Assembly (NCBI RefSeq): GCF_002005405.1
Contig: NZ_CP019728.1
Span: forward strand, 1,674,001-1,738,000
From: Jeotgalibaca dankookensis
Lineage (GTDB): Bacteria > Bacillota > Bacilli > Lactobacillales > Aerococcaceae
Length of the DNA stretch: 64,000 nucleotides
Direction of reading: 5' to 3'
The first letter of the stretch is position 1. Every line of letters begins with the position of its first letter. Shown here piece after piece: positions 34,489 through 43,584 of this stretch. The position numbers and the translations under genes were made by a program. Under the pieces are notes generated by a model. The model made no database searches. It saw only the letters and a list, made by a program, of their open reading frames with translations, and was not told the DNA's origin.

Positions 34489-34977
34489 TTATGCCATTTT
34501 TCCAGCAAAACCAATTAACTTATTCAAGTATTTCATGAGGGGCATAGAGACAATTAAAACGACTGCTTCACCAAATGCCGCTGTTACAAAAGAAAATATA
34601 AAGGGTAGTTTTAAAACTAAATAAAGTTCTGCTGCTACGAACACCATGGTTAAACAAAAAACAAGCGTCGTTTTCATCATCCCTTTAGTCTCAGAGTCTT
34701 CCGGCTTAAATAGACGCTCTAAAATTAGAAAGGAAATGAGGGTCTGACCAAAACCAAAAATTAAATCCCAAGGCCCTAATGTTGAAAAAAATAAATTTGC
34801 AATAAAAACACCCAGTAATACGCCATATTTATAATTTTTGTTGTAAAAAACTAAATGATTTAACATTTCTGAAACGCGAAATTGGATTGCTCCAAAAGAC
34901 ATAAAACTAAAAACCCCTGTCAACGCCACATAAAGGGCTGCGACAATCGTATTTGTCACCATTTTTTTTATATTCAT
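34489..34977 (-). CDS. queT: Queuosine precursor transporter QueT (ECF S component)
   Basis: A 162-residue membrane protein with about six helices and the QueT signature (FMSFGAIQFRVSEML near residue 25). It is the substrate-binding subunit of an ECF transporter for queuosine precursors (preQ0/preQ1) and must use a shared EcfAA'T module encoded elsewhere. The preQ1-I riboswitch directly upstream confirms the substrate class. The start has AGGAGG, which is part of the switch. Confidence 0.94.
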   Translation of the reverse strand: MNIKKMVTNTIVAALYVALTGVFSFMSFGAIQFRVSEMLNHLVFYNKNYKYGVLLGVFIANLFFSTLGPWDLIFGFGQTLISFLILERLFKPEDSETKGMMKTTLVFCLTMVFVAAELYLVLKLPFIFSFVTAAFGEAVVLIVSMPLMKYLNKLIGFAGKMA

Positions 34978-34984
34978 TTTTACT

Positions 34985-35026
34985 CCTCCTAGTTTTTTTA
35001 CGTGGGATGGTCAACGAACCACGAGC
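34985..35026 (-). promoter_or_regulatory. preQ1-I riboswitch controlling queT
   Basis: On the minus strand the leader reads GTGG-TTCG, a loop, then CCCAC pairing back to GTGG. An A-rich tail GTAAAAAAACTAGG follows and would dock in the stem as an H-type pseudoknot. This matches the compact preQ1-I aptamer. The tail runs straight into the AGGAGG of queT, so ligand binding should block translation. Confidence 0.9.
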
Positions 35027-35058
35027 TTTTTTGTAAAGCTAAATTAGTGTATCACATA

Positions 35059-35101
35059 AAGAACGAGAAGGAAACCCGCCTTGGCTTCCCTTCTCGTTCT
35101 T
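35059..35101 (-). terminator. Terminator behind alr
   Basis: Arms AAGAACGAGAAGG and CCTTCTCGTTCTT are exact reverse complements. It lies 11 bp past the alr stop and isolates queT from the alr transcript. Confidence 0.75.
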
Positions 35102-35111
35102 AGTTGTTTTT

Positions 35112-36248
35112 TTATTCGTGTGTGGAGTCAATATAAATACGCGGTACACGTTGGCTAATCCCACAGAGTATTTCGTAGCCAATGGTGCCAATTGCTGCTG
35201 CCATTTCTGATGGACCATTAATCTGGCCATGGCTCTCCCCTAGCATAACCACCTTTGTTCCAATTGGATAGGCTTTAGGAAGACTTATCATACATTGGTC
35301 CATACAGATAACGCCGCGAACTGGGCAGGCGTTCCCTTCTACAAGAACCGGTAAGGTATGTAAATCACGCCGCCAGCCATCTGCATAGCCAATCGGCAAA
35401 GTCGCAATCCATTCTCCTTCGTAAGCACGGTAGCGTGCGCCATAGCTGATTGTCTCTCCTTCTTGCATCTGTTTAACATAAGCAATTTCAGTTTCTAAAG
35501 TCAAAGCAGGTATAAGTGGATAAGGTAGAGGGAGGGTTGTATCTGATGGATTGTAACCATACATAGCAATTCCAATACGAGCAGCATCGGTCTCGTAGTC
35601 TTCACGCCATAAAGTCATAGCAGAATTTGCTAGATGGACCATTTTGGGACGCACTTTCATGCTGGCTACTAACTTTTTGAAAACTTCATATTGACGCTCT
35701 ACTTGAAACTCATCTTCCCCGTCTGCTGTAGCAAAATGGGTAAAGATACCTTCTAAGTGAAGAGACTCATGTTGCTGGCAAAAAGATTCAAATGCCCGTA
35801 CTTTGCTTTCTGTTCTGATACCAATGCGACCCATTCCGGTATCAACTGCTAAGTGAATGCGCAAGGGATTGTCCGTCTTCCGTAGTGCCAGTAATGGTAT
35901 TGCTTGCTCTAACCATTCAATCGATGAAACGGCCACACTGATATTAGCATCCGCCATTAAAGCGACATCACGGACTTCTGTCAATCCCATCACTAAAAGA
36001 AAATCTTCAGTAAATCCACTTTCACGTAACTCAAAAGCTTCATCAAGAATAGCTACGCAAAAACCATCTACTCCAGCTTCTTTAGCAGCATTGGCAACCG
36101 AAACTGCTCCATGTCCATAGCCATCCCCTTTTACAACTGCCAATAACTGTTTATCAGGCTTCATATGTGAACGAATCTGTTGTATGTTTATCTTAATTGC
36201 TCCTAAGTCGACTTTCGCCACTGTTGGGCGATGAATACCACGTACCAT
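35112..36248 (-). CDS. alr: Alanine racemase
   Basis: A 378-residue PLP enzyme interconverting L- and D-alanine for peptidoglycan and teichoic acids. The PLP lysine lies in LLAVVKGDGYGHGAV near residue 38, and the opposite catalytic Tyr in TISYGARYRA near residue 270. The C-terminal beta domain ends ISQRVPRIY. It follows acpS by 13 bp, the conserved acpS-alr order of Firmicutes. AAGGGG precedes the ATG. Confidence 0.97.
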   Translation of the reverse strand: MVRGIHRPTVAKVDLGAIKINIQQIRSHMKPDKQLLAVVKGDGYGHGAVSVANAAKEAGVDGFCVAILDEAFELRESGFTEDFLLVMGLTEVRDVALMADANISVAVSSIEWLEQAIPLLALRKTDNPLRIHLAVDTGMGRIGIRTESKVRAFESFCQQHESLHLEGIFTHFATADGEDEFQVERQYEVFKKLVASMKVRPKMVHLANSAMTLWREDYETDAARIGIAMYGYNPSDTTLPLPYPLIPALTLETEIAYVKQMQEGETISYGARYRAYEGEWIATLPIGYADGWRRDLHTLPVLVEGNACPVRGVICMDQCMISLPKAYPIGTKVVMLGESHGQINGPSEMAAAIGTIGYEILCGISQRVPRIYIDSTHE

Positions 36249-36261
36249 ATCAACGTACCCC

Positions 36262-36612
36262 TTACTTTTCTAAAATAACTTGCGCGATAATAATGTTAGA
36301 AGAATGCGAAATCGAAACCCAAATCTTCCCGTCAAAAGGGGACTTGGTCACAATAGGTTTACCTTTGGAATCAGGCAGTACTTCCATATCTTGAAATGAT
36401 AATTTCCCAATCCCAGTTCCTAAAGCTTTCGAAAAAGCTTCTTTAACTGCATAACGACCCGCTAGAAACTCCATTTGGCGTGTGCCGTTCATGTTAGAAA
36501 ATATAGCATGTTCTTTTATTGTCAATATTCGCTCGGCAAATGTTTTTCTTCGCTCATAAGCTTTGGCAATACGGTCTAATTCTGTAACGTCCAGACCAAT
36601 TCCTACAATCAT
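36262..36612 (-). CDS. acpS: Holo-[acyl-carrier-protein] synthase
   Basis: A 116-residue phosphopantetheinyl transferase that activates ACP with CoA. The Mg2+/CoA motifs GIGLDVTELDRI at the N-terminus and YAVKEAFSKALGTG near residue 55 are intact. Family length is 115-125. AAGGAG lies 8 nt before the ATG. First gene of the acpS-alr unit with its own promoter. Confidence 0.96.
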   Translation of the reverse strand: MIVGIGLDVTELDRIAKAYERRKTFAERILTIKEHAIFSNMNGTRQMEFLAGRYAVKEAFSKALGTGIGKLSFQDMEVLPDSKGKPIVTKSPFDGKIWVSISHSSNIIIAQVILEK

Positions 36613-36648
36613 CGTGATTACTCCTTCGGTTTTTCTTTCTATCCATTC

Positions 36649-36677
36649 ATTATGGCAAAAATAAAGATCTATCGCAA
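36649..36677 (-). promoter_or_regulatory. acpS-alr promoter
   Basis: On the minus strand -35 TTGCGA (36672-36677) and -10 CATAAT (36649-36654) are 17 bp apart, with TGC before the -10 as an extended element. About 37 bp before acpS. Confidence 0.6.
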
Positions 36678-36847
36678 TAGGCTTGCTGAGTAAACATCAG
36701 TAGTCTGCCATTCTTTTTCTCCAGTGATGATTTTTCTTGATATTTCATCATTGGGATAATTTTTTAAGTCCTTTATGATGAAATTTGCTCTTTTTTAATC
36801 ATTAGAAATTATTTTAGCCTTCTAAGTGATGATTTTTTGCGAAATAA

Positions 36848-36873
36848 AAAAGAAGAGCCGAAGCTCTTCTTTT
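36848..36873 (-). terminator. Terminator of cshA
   Basis: Arms AAAAGAAGAGC and GCTCTTCTTTT around a CGAA loop, 12 bp past the cshA stop. Confidence 0.8.
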
Positions 36874-36884
36874 AAAAATTACTA

Positions 36885-38447
36885 TTAGTCGTTACTTCTT
36901 ATTTTAAAACTTGGTTTACCGCTACCTTTTGATGATCCTTTACGGTCATCACGACGCTTGCCACCACTAGATGGACGGCTGTCACGGTCTTTGCTAAATG
37001 AACGGCCTTTGTTGTTGCGGTCTCCGGATTGACGACGATCGCCTGAACGGCTTCCGCCACTTTTTCCTTTGTATCCGCCACTCTTACCACGGTAGCCGCT
37101 GCCACCTTTTTTACCGCCACCACGGCTTGGTAATGGACGTTCTGGTGTAATCGTAACAGGAACTTCAGTCGCTTCTTTTGTTTGGCTTTTAATAAGTGCC
37201 GAAGCCAGTTCTTCTGTTGTGTATTTATCCATAAGGTGTTTAATTGCACGATCATACTTTTCTGATTCAGTTTCTTTAACAAGCGTATCAATTGAATCAA
37301 TTGCATTTTTCAGTTGACCAACTAACGCTTCTTCATCTGAAGGTGGACGCAATGGTGAGATTGCTTTTCCGGTTAGTTTTTCGATTGTGCGTAGGTAGCC
37401 CATTTCATTTGGTGTTACAAATGTAACGGACATACCTTCTTTACCAGCACGACCAGTACGGCCGATACGGTGAACATAACTTTCAGGATCTTGTGGAATA
37501 TCATAGTTATAAACGTGTGTTACACCTGTTATATCTAGACCACGTGCTGCAACGTCTGTCGCAACTAGAATATCTAAATTACCTGTTTTAAAGTCTTTTA
37601 GAACACTCATACGTTTTTTCTGAGTTAAGTCACCATGGATACCTTCAGCACGGTAACCACGAAGTTCTAGACCATTCGCTAATTCATCAACACGGCGTTT
37701 TGTACGTCCGAAGATAATGGTTAATTCTGGGTTTTGAACATCGAACAAACGAGTCATGTTATCAAATTTTTCGAAATCTTTACATTTCACAAAATATTGA
37801 TCAATCAGGTTTGCTTGCATTTCTGACGCTTTAATTTGAACGTGTTCTGGTGATTTCATGAATTTTACACCAATACGTTTAATTGCTGGCGGCATTGTTG
37901 CTGAGAACAAGAGTGTTTGACGTGTATCTGCTGGCGTTTCGGAAATAATTGCTTCGATGTCTTCCAAGAAGCCCATGTTCAGCATTTCGTCACCTTCATC
38001 TAAAACAAGTGTTTCAACATTGTTCAATTTTAAGGATTTACGACGGATTAGGTCTAACAGACGTCCGGGTGTTCCAACAACGATATGTGGATTGTTTTTC
38101 AAGGAGCGGATTTGACGGCCAATATCTGCGCCACCATAAACAACTTGTACGGATACGCGTTTTTCGCGACCTAAGCGGTACAATTCTTCTTGAGTTTGAA
38201 TCGCTAACTCACGTGTTGGTGCAATGACTAGTCCTTGAATCGCGCGTTTATTGCGATCAATTTTTTCTAGCATGGGTAATCCAAACGCTGCTGTCTTTCC
38301 TGTACCTGTTTGTGCTTGTCCAATAACGTCTAACCCCTTTAATCCTAAAGGTATAGTTTGCTCTTGGATTGGGGTAGTTTCTTCAAACCCCATAGCTTCG
38401 ATTGATTTAAGTAGTTCGGGAGATAATCCCAGTTCTGAAAATTTCAT
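36885..38447 (-). CDS. cshA: DEAD-box RNA helicase CshA
   Basis: A 520-residue ATP-dependent RNA helicase of the degradosome and cold adaptation. Visible motifs: Q motif [10 protein letters not shown], motif [10 protein letters not shown], Ia PTRELAIQ, Ib TPGRLLD, III SAT, and [12 protein letters not shown]. Motif II reads DEGD instead of DEAD (codon GGT near residue 153). The C-terminal 75 residues are a Gly/Arg/Ser/Lys-rich disordered tail that binds RNA. The leader is about 200 nt long from the promoter seen. AGGAGG precedes the ATG. Placed between acpS-alr and murF-ddl as in many Lactobacillales. Confidence 0.95.
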   Translation of the reverse strand: MKFSELGLSPELLKSIEAMGFEETTPIQEQTIPLGLKGLDVIGQAQTGTGKTAAFGLPMLEKIDRNKRAIQGLVIAPTRELAIQTQEELYRLGREKRVSVQVVYGGADIGRQIRSLKNNPHIVVGTPGRLLDLIRRKSLKLNNVETLVLDEGDEMLNMGFLEDIEAIISETPADTRQTLLFSATMPPAIKRIGVKFMKSPEHVQIKASEMQANLIDQYFVKCKDFEKFDNMTRLFDVQNPELTIIFGRTKRRVDELANGLELRGYRAEGIHGDLTQKKRMSVLKDFKTGNLDILVATDVAARGLDITGVTHVYNYDIPQDPESYVHRIGRTGRAGKEGMSVTFVTPNEMGYLRTIEKLTGKAISPLRPPSDEEALVGQLKNAIDSIDTLVKETESEKYDRAIKHLMDKYTTEELASALIKSQTKEATEVPVTITPERPLPSRGGGKKGGSGYRGKSGGYKGKSGGSRSGDRRQSGDRNNKGRSFSKDRDSRPSSGGKRRDDRKGSSKGSGKPSFKIRSND

Positions 38448-38802
38448 GTTTCCTCCTAGTTTTTGAGAAACATTAGAGAGTTTTATAAAATCGTAAGATG
38501 GCGTCTAGCTCTGCCTTCTCAATCCTCTAAATTTGTAGATATCAAATATCATATGCAAATGATTAGATAATCCTTTGAATAGTAAGTTTGTTGGTCTCAT
38601 TCTTCATTCCTGAAGAAAAACCCTCTGTTATTCCTCTATTTTTTAACATCTTTAATCCTAACATAGCTTTTGAATATTTGCAAGTATTTTATCCAAATAA
38701 TGAAAATTAATAACATCAATATGCCTTAAATGTCGTTACTTTTTAGTATAAATAGTCACGATTGTTTCATTTTATTATGAAATAAGTTTTAAAATATTGT
38801 TA
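38448..38802 (-). promoter_or_regulatory. Long AT-rich leader of cshA
   Basis: This 355-bp gap holds no gene. The cshA promoter at 38655-38683 implies an untranslated leader of about 200 nt before the helicase. Helicase mRNAs often have long leaders for cold or autogenous control. I see no defined riboswitch in it. The part nearer murF is AT-rich with no clear signal. Confidence 0.45.
38655..38683 (-). promoter_or_regulatory. cshA promoter
   Basis: On the minus strand -35 TTGCAA (38678-38683) and -10 TAGGAT (38655-38660) are 17 bp apart, with a TGT extended -10 element. Confidence 0.55.
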
Positions 38803-40185
38803 TCAATAAGATACTCGCAAGCTTTTTACAACCGATAACAAATCAGTTCCAAAACTTGCTTTAATTAAGAGTTGGTCGTTCTCCTCAAGCGTATTCTGAA
38901 GAGCCGAAACCAGCGGTGCTTTATCACCTTTAATGTAATGTAAACGCTCAGATGGAAAAGTTTCTTTAAGCGCTTCAAATAAAGCAGACATTTCTTCGCC
39001 ATAGAGATAAATTTGATCGAAATGCTCAGGATCAATAGCAGTTGCTAAATCTGCATGAAGTTTTTCAGATTGCTCACCTAATTCTAAAATGTCTCCAAGC
39101 AAGATAAAACGACGCCCTTCATTAGGTAAGTGACGATACGCTTCTAAAACAGCCTTCATTGAAGTTGGACTAGCATTATACGCATCATTTAAAATTTGTG
39201 AACCCTTGATTCCAGGCACCCATTGGCTACGATTTTCTGTCAGTTCAAAATGCTCTAAATAACCCTTTGCATCCAACATCGAAATCCCAAAGTGTTCTGC
39301 AATGCAGAGCGCTACTAGTGCATTTTGCACGTTATATTCGCCTAAAACGGGAATTGAAAAAATCACCGTCTCATCAATATTAACCTTAAATGATGTTTCT
39401 TCTTTACCACTTTGAATCCCGTAAGCATAGACACTAGCAGTGTGATCAATCCCAAACGTTGCTTTATGATAGTCCCCTTGGATTGGCATTTCTTCTCGCA
39501 AAAGTGGCTCATCAATTGGGTAAATAAAGAGCCCATCAGACTTTAGCCCTTCAAGAATCTCTAGTTTAGCTTTTGCGATATTACGGCGACTTCCGAGAAA
39601 TTCCAGATGACTTTCGCCAATCAAAGTAATCGCTGCAACATCAGGCGTCGCAAGTTTACTTAGCAAAGAAATTTCACCAAATCCCGACATACCCATTTCT
39701 AAAACGACAACTTCTGTATCCGCCGGCATTTCTAAAATGGTATACGGTAAGCCAATTTCATTATTGTAGTTCCCTTCGGTTTTATGGACGTTATATTTAG
39801 CATTTAAGACAGCTGCAGTCATATCTTTCGTGGTCGTCTTACCATTGCTACCGGTTATAGCCACGACCTTAGGATTTATTTCATTTAAATAAGCTCGAGC
39901 TAGGTCCTGTAAAGCAGTGAGTGTATCCTTTACTAAAATGACCGCGATGCCTTCTGGTGCTTCCTCTTCTGGTGCACTCCACAAGGTAGCAGTAGCGCCA
40001 TTAGCAATAGCTGCTTGCACATAGTCATGGCCATCCGTAGCTCCTTTTAGTGGTACAAACAGACTTTCTCGTGATGCTTTACGTGAATCGAAGACCACAC
40101 TCGTAATTTCCGCAAAACGGTTATCTGAACTATAATCAATAGCTTTAACCGCTTTTACGACATCAATAATACGCATTGGTTTCAT
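38803..40185 (-). CDS. murF: UDP-MurNAc-tripeptide--D-Ala-D-Ala ligase
   Basis: A 460-residue Mur ligase adding D-Ala-D-Ala to the peptidoglycan precursor. It has the N-terminal UDP-binding domain, the ATP loop AITGSNGKTTTKDM near residue 108, the central NNEIGLPYTIL motif, and the Mur signature LNDAYNASPTSMKAVL near 335. Placed next to ddl, which makes its D-Ala-D-Ala substrate, though a terminator lies between them. GAAGGG precedes the ATG. Confidence 0.96.
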   Translation of the reverse strand: MKPMRIIDVVKAVKAIDYSSDNRFAEITSVVFDSRKASRESLFVPLKGATDGHDYVQAAIANGATATLWSAPEEEAPEGIAVILVKDTLTALQDLARAYLNEINPKVVAITGSNGKTTTKDMTAAVLNAKYNVHKTEGNYNNEIGLPYTILEMPADTEVVVLEMGMSGFGEISLLSKLATPDVAAITLIGESHLEFLGSRRNIAKAKLEILEGLKSDGLFIYPIDEPLLREEMPIQGDYHKATFGIDHTASVYAYGIQSGKEETSFKVNIDETVIFSIPVLGEYNVQNALVALCIAEHFGISMLDAKGYLEHFELTENRSQWVPGIKGSQILNDAYNASPTSMKAVLEAYRHLPNEGRRFILLGDILELGEQSEKLHADLATAIDPEHFDQIYLYGEEMSALFEALKETFPSERLHYIKGDKAPLVSALQNTLEENDQLLIKASFGTDLLSVVKSLRVSY

Positions 40186-40210
40186 ATTATCTTCATCCCT
40201 TCTCTATAAA

Positions 40211-40239
40211 AAAAACCGTCTCTTGACCAGACGGTTTTC
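40211..40239 (-). terminator. Terminator between ddl and murF
   Basis: Arms AAAACCGTCT and AGACGGTTTT with a 7-nt loop, followed on the minus strand by a T tract. It ends ddl transcripts before murF, or allows partial read-through. Confidence 0.75.
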
Positions 40240-40252
40240 AGCATAACGTACT

Positions 40253-41338
40253 TTAGTTTACTTGGACACGACTAATCTTACTTGAATAGCGTTTCAAAGC
40301 TAATTGAATTAATTCCTCTACAAGGTCACTGTATTTTAATCCAGCTTGTTCCCATAGCAAAGGATACATCGAAAATTTAGTGAAACCTGGTAGAGTATTC
40401 ACTTCATTTAAATAAATTTCATTGTTACTGGTGACGAAAAAGTCGCATCGACTCAAGCCAGTCCCATCCAGAACACGAAAAGCTGAAGTAGCATACTCTT
40501 GAAGTTTCTCAACTAATTCATTAGGTATCTCCGCTGGAATACTGAGTTCCGTTGTATTATTAATATATTTTTCTTCATAATTATAAAAGTCCGTATGTTT
40601 AATAATTTCTCCAGCTGGTGATGCGTGGACATCATCGTTGCCTAGAATAGCTATCTCAATTTCACGCGCTTCTACACCTTGTTCTACTACGATTCGATGA
40701 TCATATTCAAACGCCATTTCAATCGCAATCCGTAGCTCTTCACGTGTAGCGGCTTTAGAAATACCAACGCTTGAACCCATATTGGCAGGTTTAACAAACA
40801 TTGGATAAATCAAAGTGCCTTCGCAACGTTGAAAAATAGCTTCTTGATCTTCTTGCCAATCGTAGCGCATAACGGGGACGTAAGGTAATTGCGGAAGACC
40901 TGCTTGTTGGAATAATTGTTTTGAGATAATTTTGTCCATTCCGGCAGCACTTGCTAATACACCACATCCTACATACGGCATATCAAGCACTTCGAATAAG
41001 CCTTGAACGGTCCCATCTTCGCCATTAGGGCCATGTAGAACAGGAAAAACGACGGCATCCTCTGATTGGATTGCTGCTGGTGAAATCTTTATACCAACTG
41101 AATGTTCCCCTTCTTCTGTGGCCATTCTTTTTGTGTCTCCTGCTTGTAGTCGAAGAAACTCAGAGTGCGCTAAAGGTTGGGATAACAATTCTCCCTCTAA
41201 CCATTCACCATCTCTAGTGATATATATCGGTACAACATCGTAATAATTGTAATATATTTCTTTAACAATGGAGTGAGCTGTCAGAATTGAAATGTCATGT
41301 TCTGCACTCTTTCCCCCGTATATTAGAAAGACTTTCAT
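40253..41338 (-). CDS. ddl: D-alanine--D-alanine ligase
   Basis: A 361-residue ATP-grasp enzyme joining two D-alanines. Motifs: YGGKSAEHDIS at the N-terminus, HGPNGEDGTVQGLFE near residue 100, PANMGSSVGISKA near 185, and ATP/Mg contacts YLNEVNTLPGFT near 310. The GEDGTVQGLFE-MPYVGCG region is of the D-Ala type rather than a D-lactate ligase, suggesting vancomycin-sensitive precursors. AAGGAG precedes the ATG. Confidence 0.96.
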   Translation of the reverse strand: MKVFLIYGGKSAEHDISILTAHSIVKEIYYNYYDVVPIYITRDGEWLEGELLSQPLAHSEFLRLQAGDTKRMATEEGEHSVGIKISPAAIQSEDAVVFPVLHGPNGEDGTVQGLFEVLDMPYVGCGVLASAAGMDKIISKQLFQQAGLPQLPYVPVMRYDWQEDQEAIFQRCEGTLIYPMFVKPANMGSSVGISKAATREELRIAIEMAFEYDHRIVVEQGVEAREIEIAILGNDDVHASPAGEIIKHTDFYNYEEKYINNTTELSIPAEIPNELVEKLQEYATSAFRVLDGTGLSRCDFFVTSNNEIYLNEVNTLPGFTKFSMYPLLWEQAGLKYSDLVEELIQLALKRYSSKISRVQVN

Positions 41339-41451
41339 ATGTTATCTCCTTAGTTTCATAAGCGAATTTATAAAATTACCAACGTTATTGTAACACACTC
41401 AAAGGGTCTGTGGGATTATAAAAAAGAACTTTTCAATTCAATCGGCTTATC

Positions 41452-42201
41452 TTAACTGAGGTCGTAATCAAGTCCCCAAACATCTGTCTCTTTATTATAT
41501 GTCAGCGAGCCTACTGCTTCAGTATCACTAAAAGGCGTTTTCATTGTCGCGAGTTTGTCTTCCACAATAAAAATAGGAACTGTATAGACTGCATCCGTTA
41601 TTGTCATTTGTTTAAATGAAAAACAGACACCCTCTCTAAATAAGCGAATCATTTCTTGCTTGTCTGAGATTTGAAAAGCTGATACAGTTTGTTCTTTTTG
41701 AAAGATTCTCTTTCTTGTATTGACGAATTTCTCCATCCTTTTACTGATTGCATCCGCAAAATGGTCTAAAAATTCATCGAGATAGCGATAATAAATTTTT
41801 GTGAAGCCGTTTTGCATCGTTAGGTAGATGTAATTATTTTGGAGTTTGTAATAGAATGGTGAATGGAGGTAATTGTGCGCGTGTCCAATGTACAAGATTT
41901 CTGAAATTTCTACAGGCGTAAGTTGATGTAACATTTCAATATTAGAAAAGTCTATCCAAGATCCTACTTTATGGGGTTGTGCTAATCCATCTTTTAGGAA
42001 GGAAATAACATTCGCTTGCCCTCTAATCGTTTGAAATCCAGTATAATCGTCATAAGTGCCATTTGTATAATCATTTTTTATTAATAAAATATTTTTAGGA
42101 ATATTTTTTAGTGGTATATCTTTTACTTGGCCTACAATTCCCTTACTGAGAACGTTATTGCCAACCGTATCGTAATACACGTAAATAATTTCTTCGGGCA
42201 T
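41452..42201 (-). CDS. Hypothetical protein, unknown family
   Basis: A 249-residue soluble protein that I do not recognise. It is rich in aromatic residues and Asn, has no signal peptide or membrane segment, and has a His pair in YIGHAHNYLHSPFYYKLQ near residue 105. A basic helix follows at 155-168 (RMEKFVNTRKRIFQK). GGGAGG lies 7 nt before the ATG, so it is well set up for translation. It is divergent from the SUKH-family gene, separated by 157 bp. No function is proposed. Confidence 0.6.
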   Translation of the reverse strand: MPEEIIYVYYDTVGNNVLSKGIVGQVKDIPLKNIPKNILLIKNDYTNGTYDDYTGFQTIRGQANVISFLKDGLAQPHKVGSWIDFSNIEMLHQLTPVEISEILYIGHAHNYLHSPFYYKLQNNYIYLTMQNGFTKIYYRYLDEFLDHFADAISKRMEKFVNTRKRIFQKEQTVSAFQISDKQEMIRLFREGVCFSFKQMTITDAVYTVPIFIVEDKLATMKTPFSDTEAVGSLTYNKETDVWGLDYDLS

Positions 42202-42358
42202 TTGCCATCCTCCCTTCTCATAATTGTCTCTATCTAGTTTACTATTTATAAGGATTCAATAGGTATCAACCTCATGTTAATGTTATTACAATTATATATC
42301 TTTTATCTTATTTATCTAGCAAAATGAGTTTATAAATTTATTAAGGGGATGTCTTTTA

Positions 42359-43090
42359 ATGAAAACCTACTTATTTCCAACTAATTTAGAGGAGAACTTG
42401 GCAATATCCTACCAGAAAAAGCAACTAACTCCTACTTTATCAACGGAAGATCTACCAGAAAGTTACCTAACGTTACTACGGGAACAAAATGGTGGTTATG
42501 TTCGTAAGCTTATTGTTCCCACTAAAGAGCCTACCTCTGATGGTTTGGATTATGCCTATCTTCATTATATTTTTGGGCTTCATTCTATAAGAGCATTTAC
42601 AATTCCTTATCAGGATTTTCTACCGGACTATTTTATTATCTTCAGCGCCCATCAGCAACAGTATTTTGCTTTTGATTATTCAAAACAAGGGGATGAGCCT
42701 AGTATTCGGTATATCGATACCGAAACAGACAATTGGCAAACAGTTGCACCTAACTTCACTCATTTTCTAGAAGAGTTAAAAAAAGGGGAAGAAGCGCTTC
42801 CCCTTATTGGTGCGTTCACACAAATTCAAGCGAATCATGCCTTTTTAATGGTTCAAGATTCACAACGGTTAGAGGCACTTTTCCAACATCTTGAAGCCAT
42901 TGAAGATAAGCACTGGTATTTTGAATGGCTTTATTATTTTGCAAAACAAGATAACTACCGTCAAATCGTTTTTTCAGCTTTGGAAACACAAATTAGTTAT
43001 TTTCGTTTGTATTTACCAAACAATGCACAAGAGGTTTTTGATTTATTTCCAGAAAAAGCTGCTTGGATCCAGTCCGAGTTAACTGTTTAA
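42359..43090 (+). CDS. SMI1/KNR4 (SUKH) family protein
   Basis: A 243-residue protein with the SUKH pattern in its first 150 residues: LPESYLTLLREQNGGYVRK near residue 31, then DYFIIFSAHQQQYFAFDYS near 95. It ends with a helical part. Many SUKH proteins are immunity proteins of contact-dependent toxins; others are housekeeping. No toxin gene is next to it, so an orphan role is possible. AAGGGG lies 12 nt before the ATG. Confidence 0.75.
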   Translation: MKTYLFPTNLEENLAISYQKKQLTPTLSTEDLPESYLTLLREQNGGYVRKLIVPTKEPTSDGLDYAYLHYIFGLHSIRAFTIPYQDFLPDYFIIFSAHQQQYFAFDYSKQGDEPSIRYIDTETDNWQTVAPNFTHFLEELKKGEEALPLIGAFTQIQANHAFLMVQDSQRLEALFQHLEAIEDKHWYFEWLYYFAKQDNYRQIVFSALETQISYFRLYLPNNAQEVFDLFPEKAAWIQSELTV

Positions 43091-43100
43091 AGAATACAAA

Positions 43101-43128
43101 AAAACCAGCCCCGTAAAGGACTGGTTTT
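43101..43128. terminator. Bidirectional intrinsic terminator
   Basis: Arms AAAACCAG and CTGGTTTT between the convergent SUKH and rpmE2 genes, with A and T tracts outside. Confidence 0.75.
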
Positions 43129-43140
43129 CTGCTTTTAAAA

Positions 43141-43419
43141 TTATGCTTCTGTTTCTTCGTCTTCTTCTGTTTCTGTTTTGAAGCCGTATTTTTTGTTGAA
43201 ACGGCCCACGCGTCCTTCTGCTTGCGCAAATTTTTGACGACCAGTGTAGAAGGGATGAGAATCTGAAGTTACTTCCATACGAATTAATGGGTATGTGTTA
43301 CCGTCTTCCCATTCAACAGTTTCGCTTGAACCTTTAGTTGAACCTGAAAGGAATTTAAATCCTGTTGAAGTGTCCATGAACACAACTTGTTGGTATTTTG
43401 GATGGATCTCTTGTTTCAT
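43141..43419 (-). CDS. rpmE2: Ribosomal protein L31 type B
   Basis: A 92-residue 50S protein. [15 protein letters not shown] and [11 protein letters not shown] mark L31. The zinc CXXC pair of type A L31 is absent, so this is the zinc-free form, with an acidic C-terminal tail ([11 protein letters not shown]). In many bacteria this form is induced on zinc shortage, but in Lactobacillales it is often the only copy. AAGGAGAG precedes the ATG. Confidence 0.96.
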   Translation of the reverse strand: MKQEIHPKYQQVVFMDTSTGFKFLSGSTKGSSETVEWEDGNTYPLIRMEVTSDSHPFYTGRQKFAQAEGRVGRFNKKYGFKTETEEDEETEA

Positions 43420-43584
43420 CGGTATTTCTCTCCTTTTTGCCCTGAATTATTTCCTAAATCAGAGATATTTGTGACTTCTGTCTTTAACATTAAGATAGTA
43501 ACATGCTAATTTTAATAATGCAAGGATAAGTTTTTCTGATGTGTGTTAAAATGGTGATAAAATAAGTTTCTAAAGGAGGCTACT

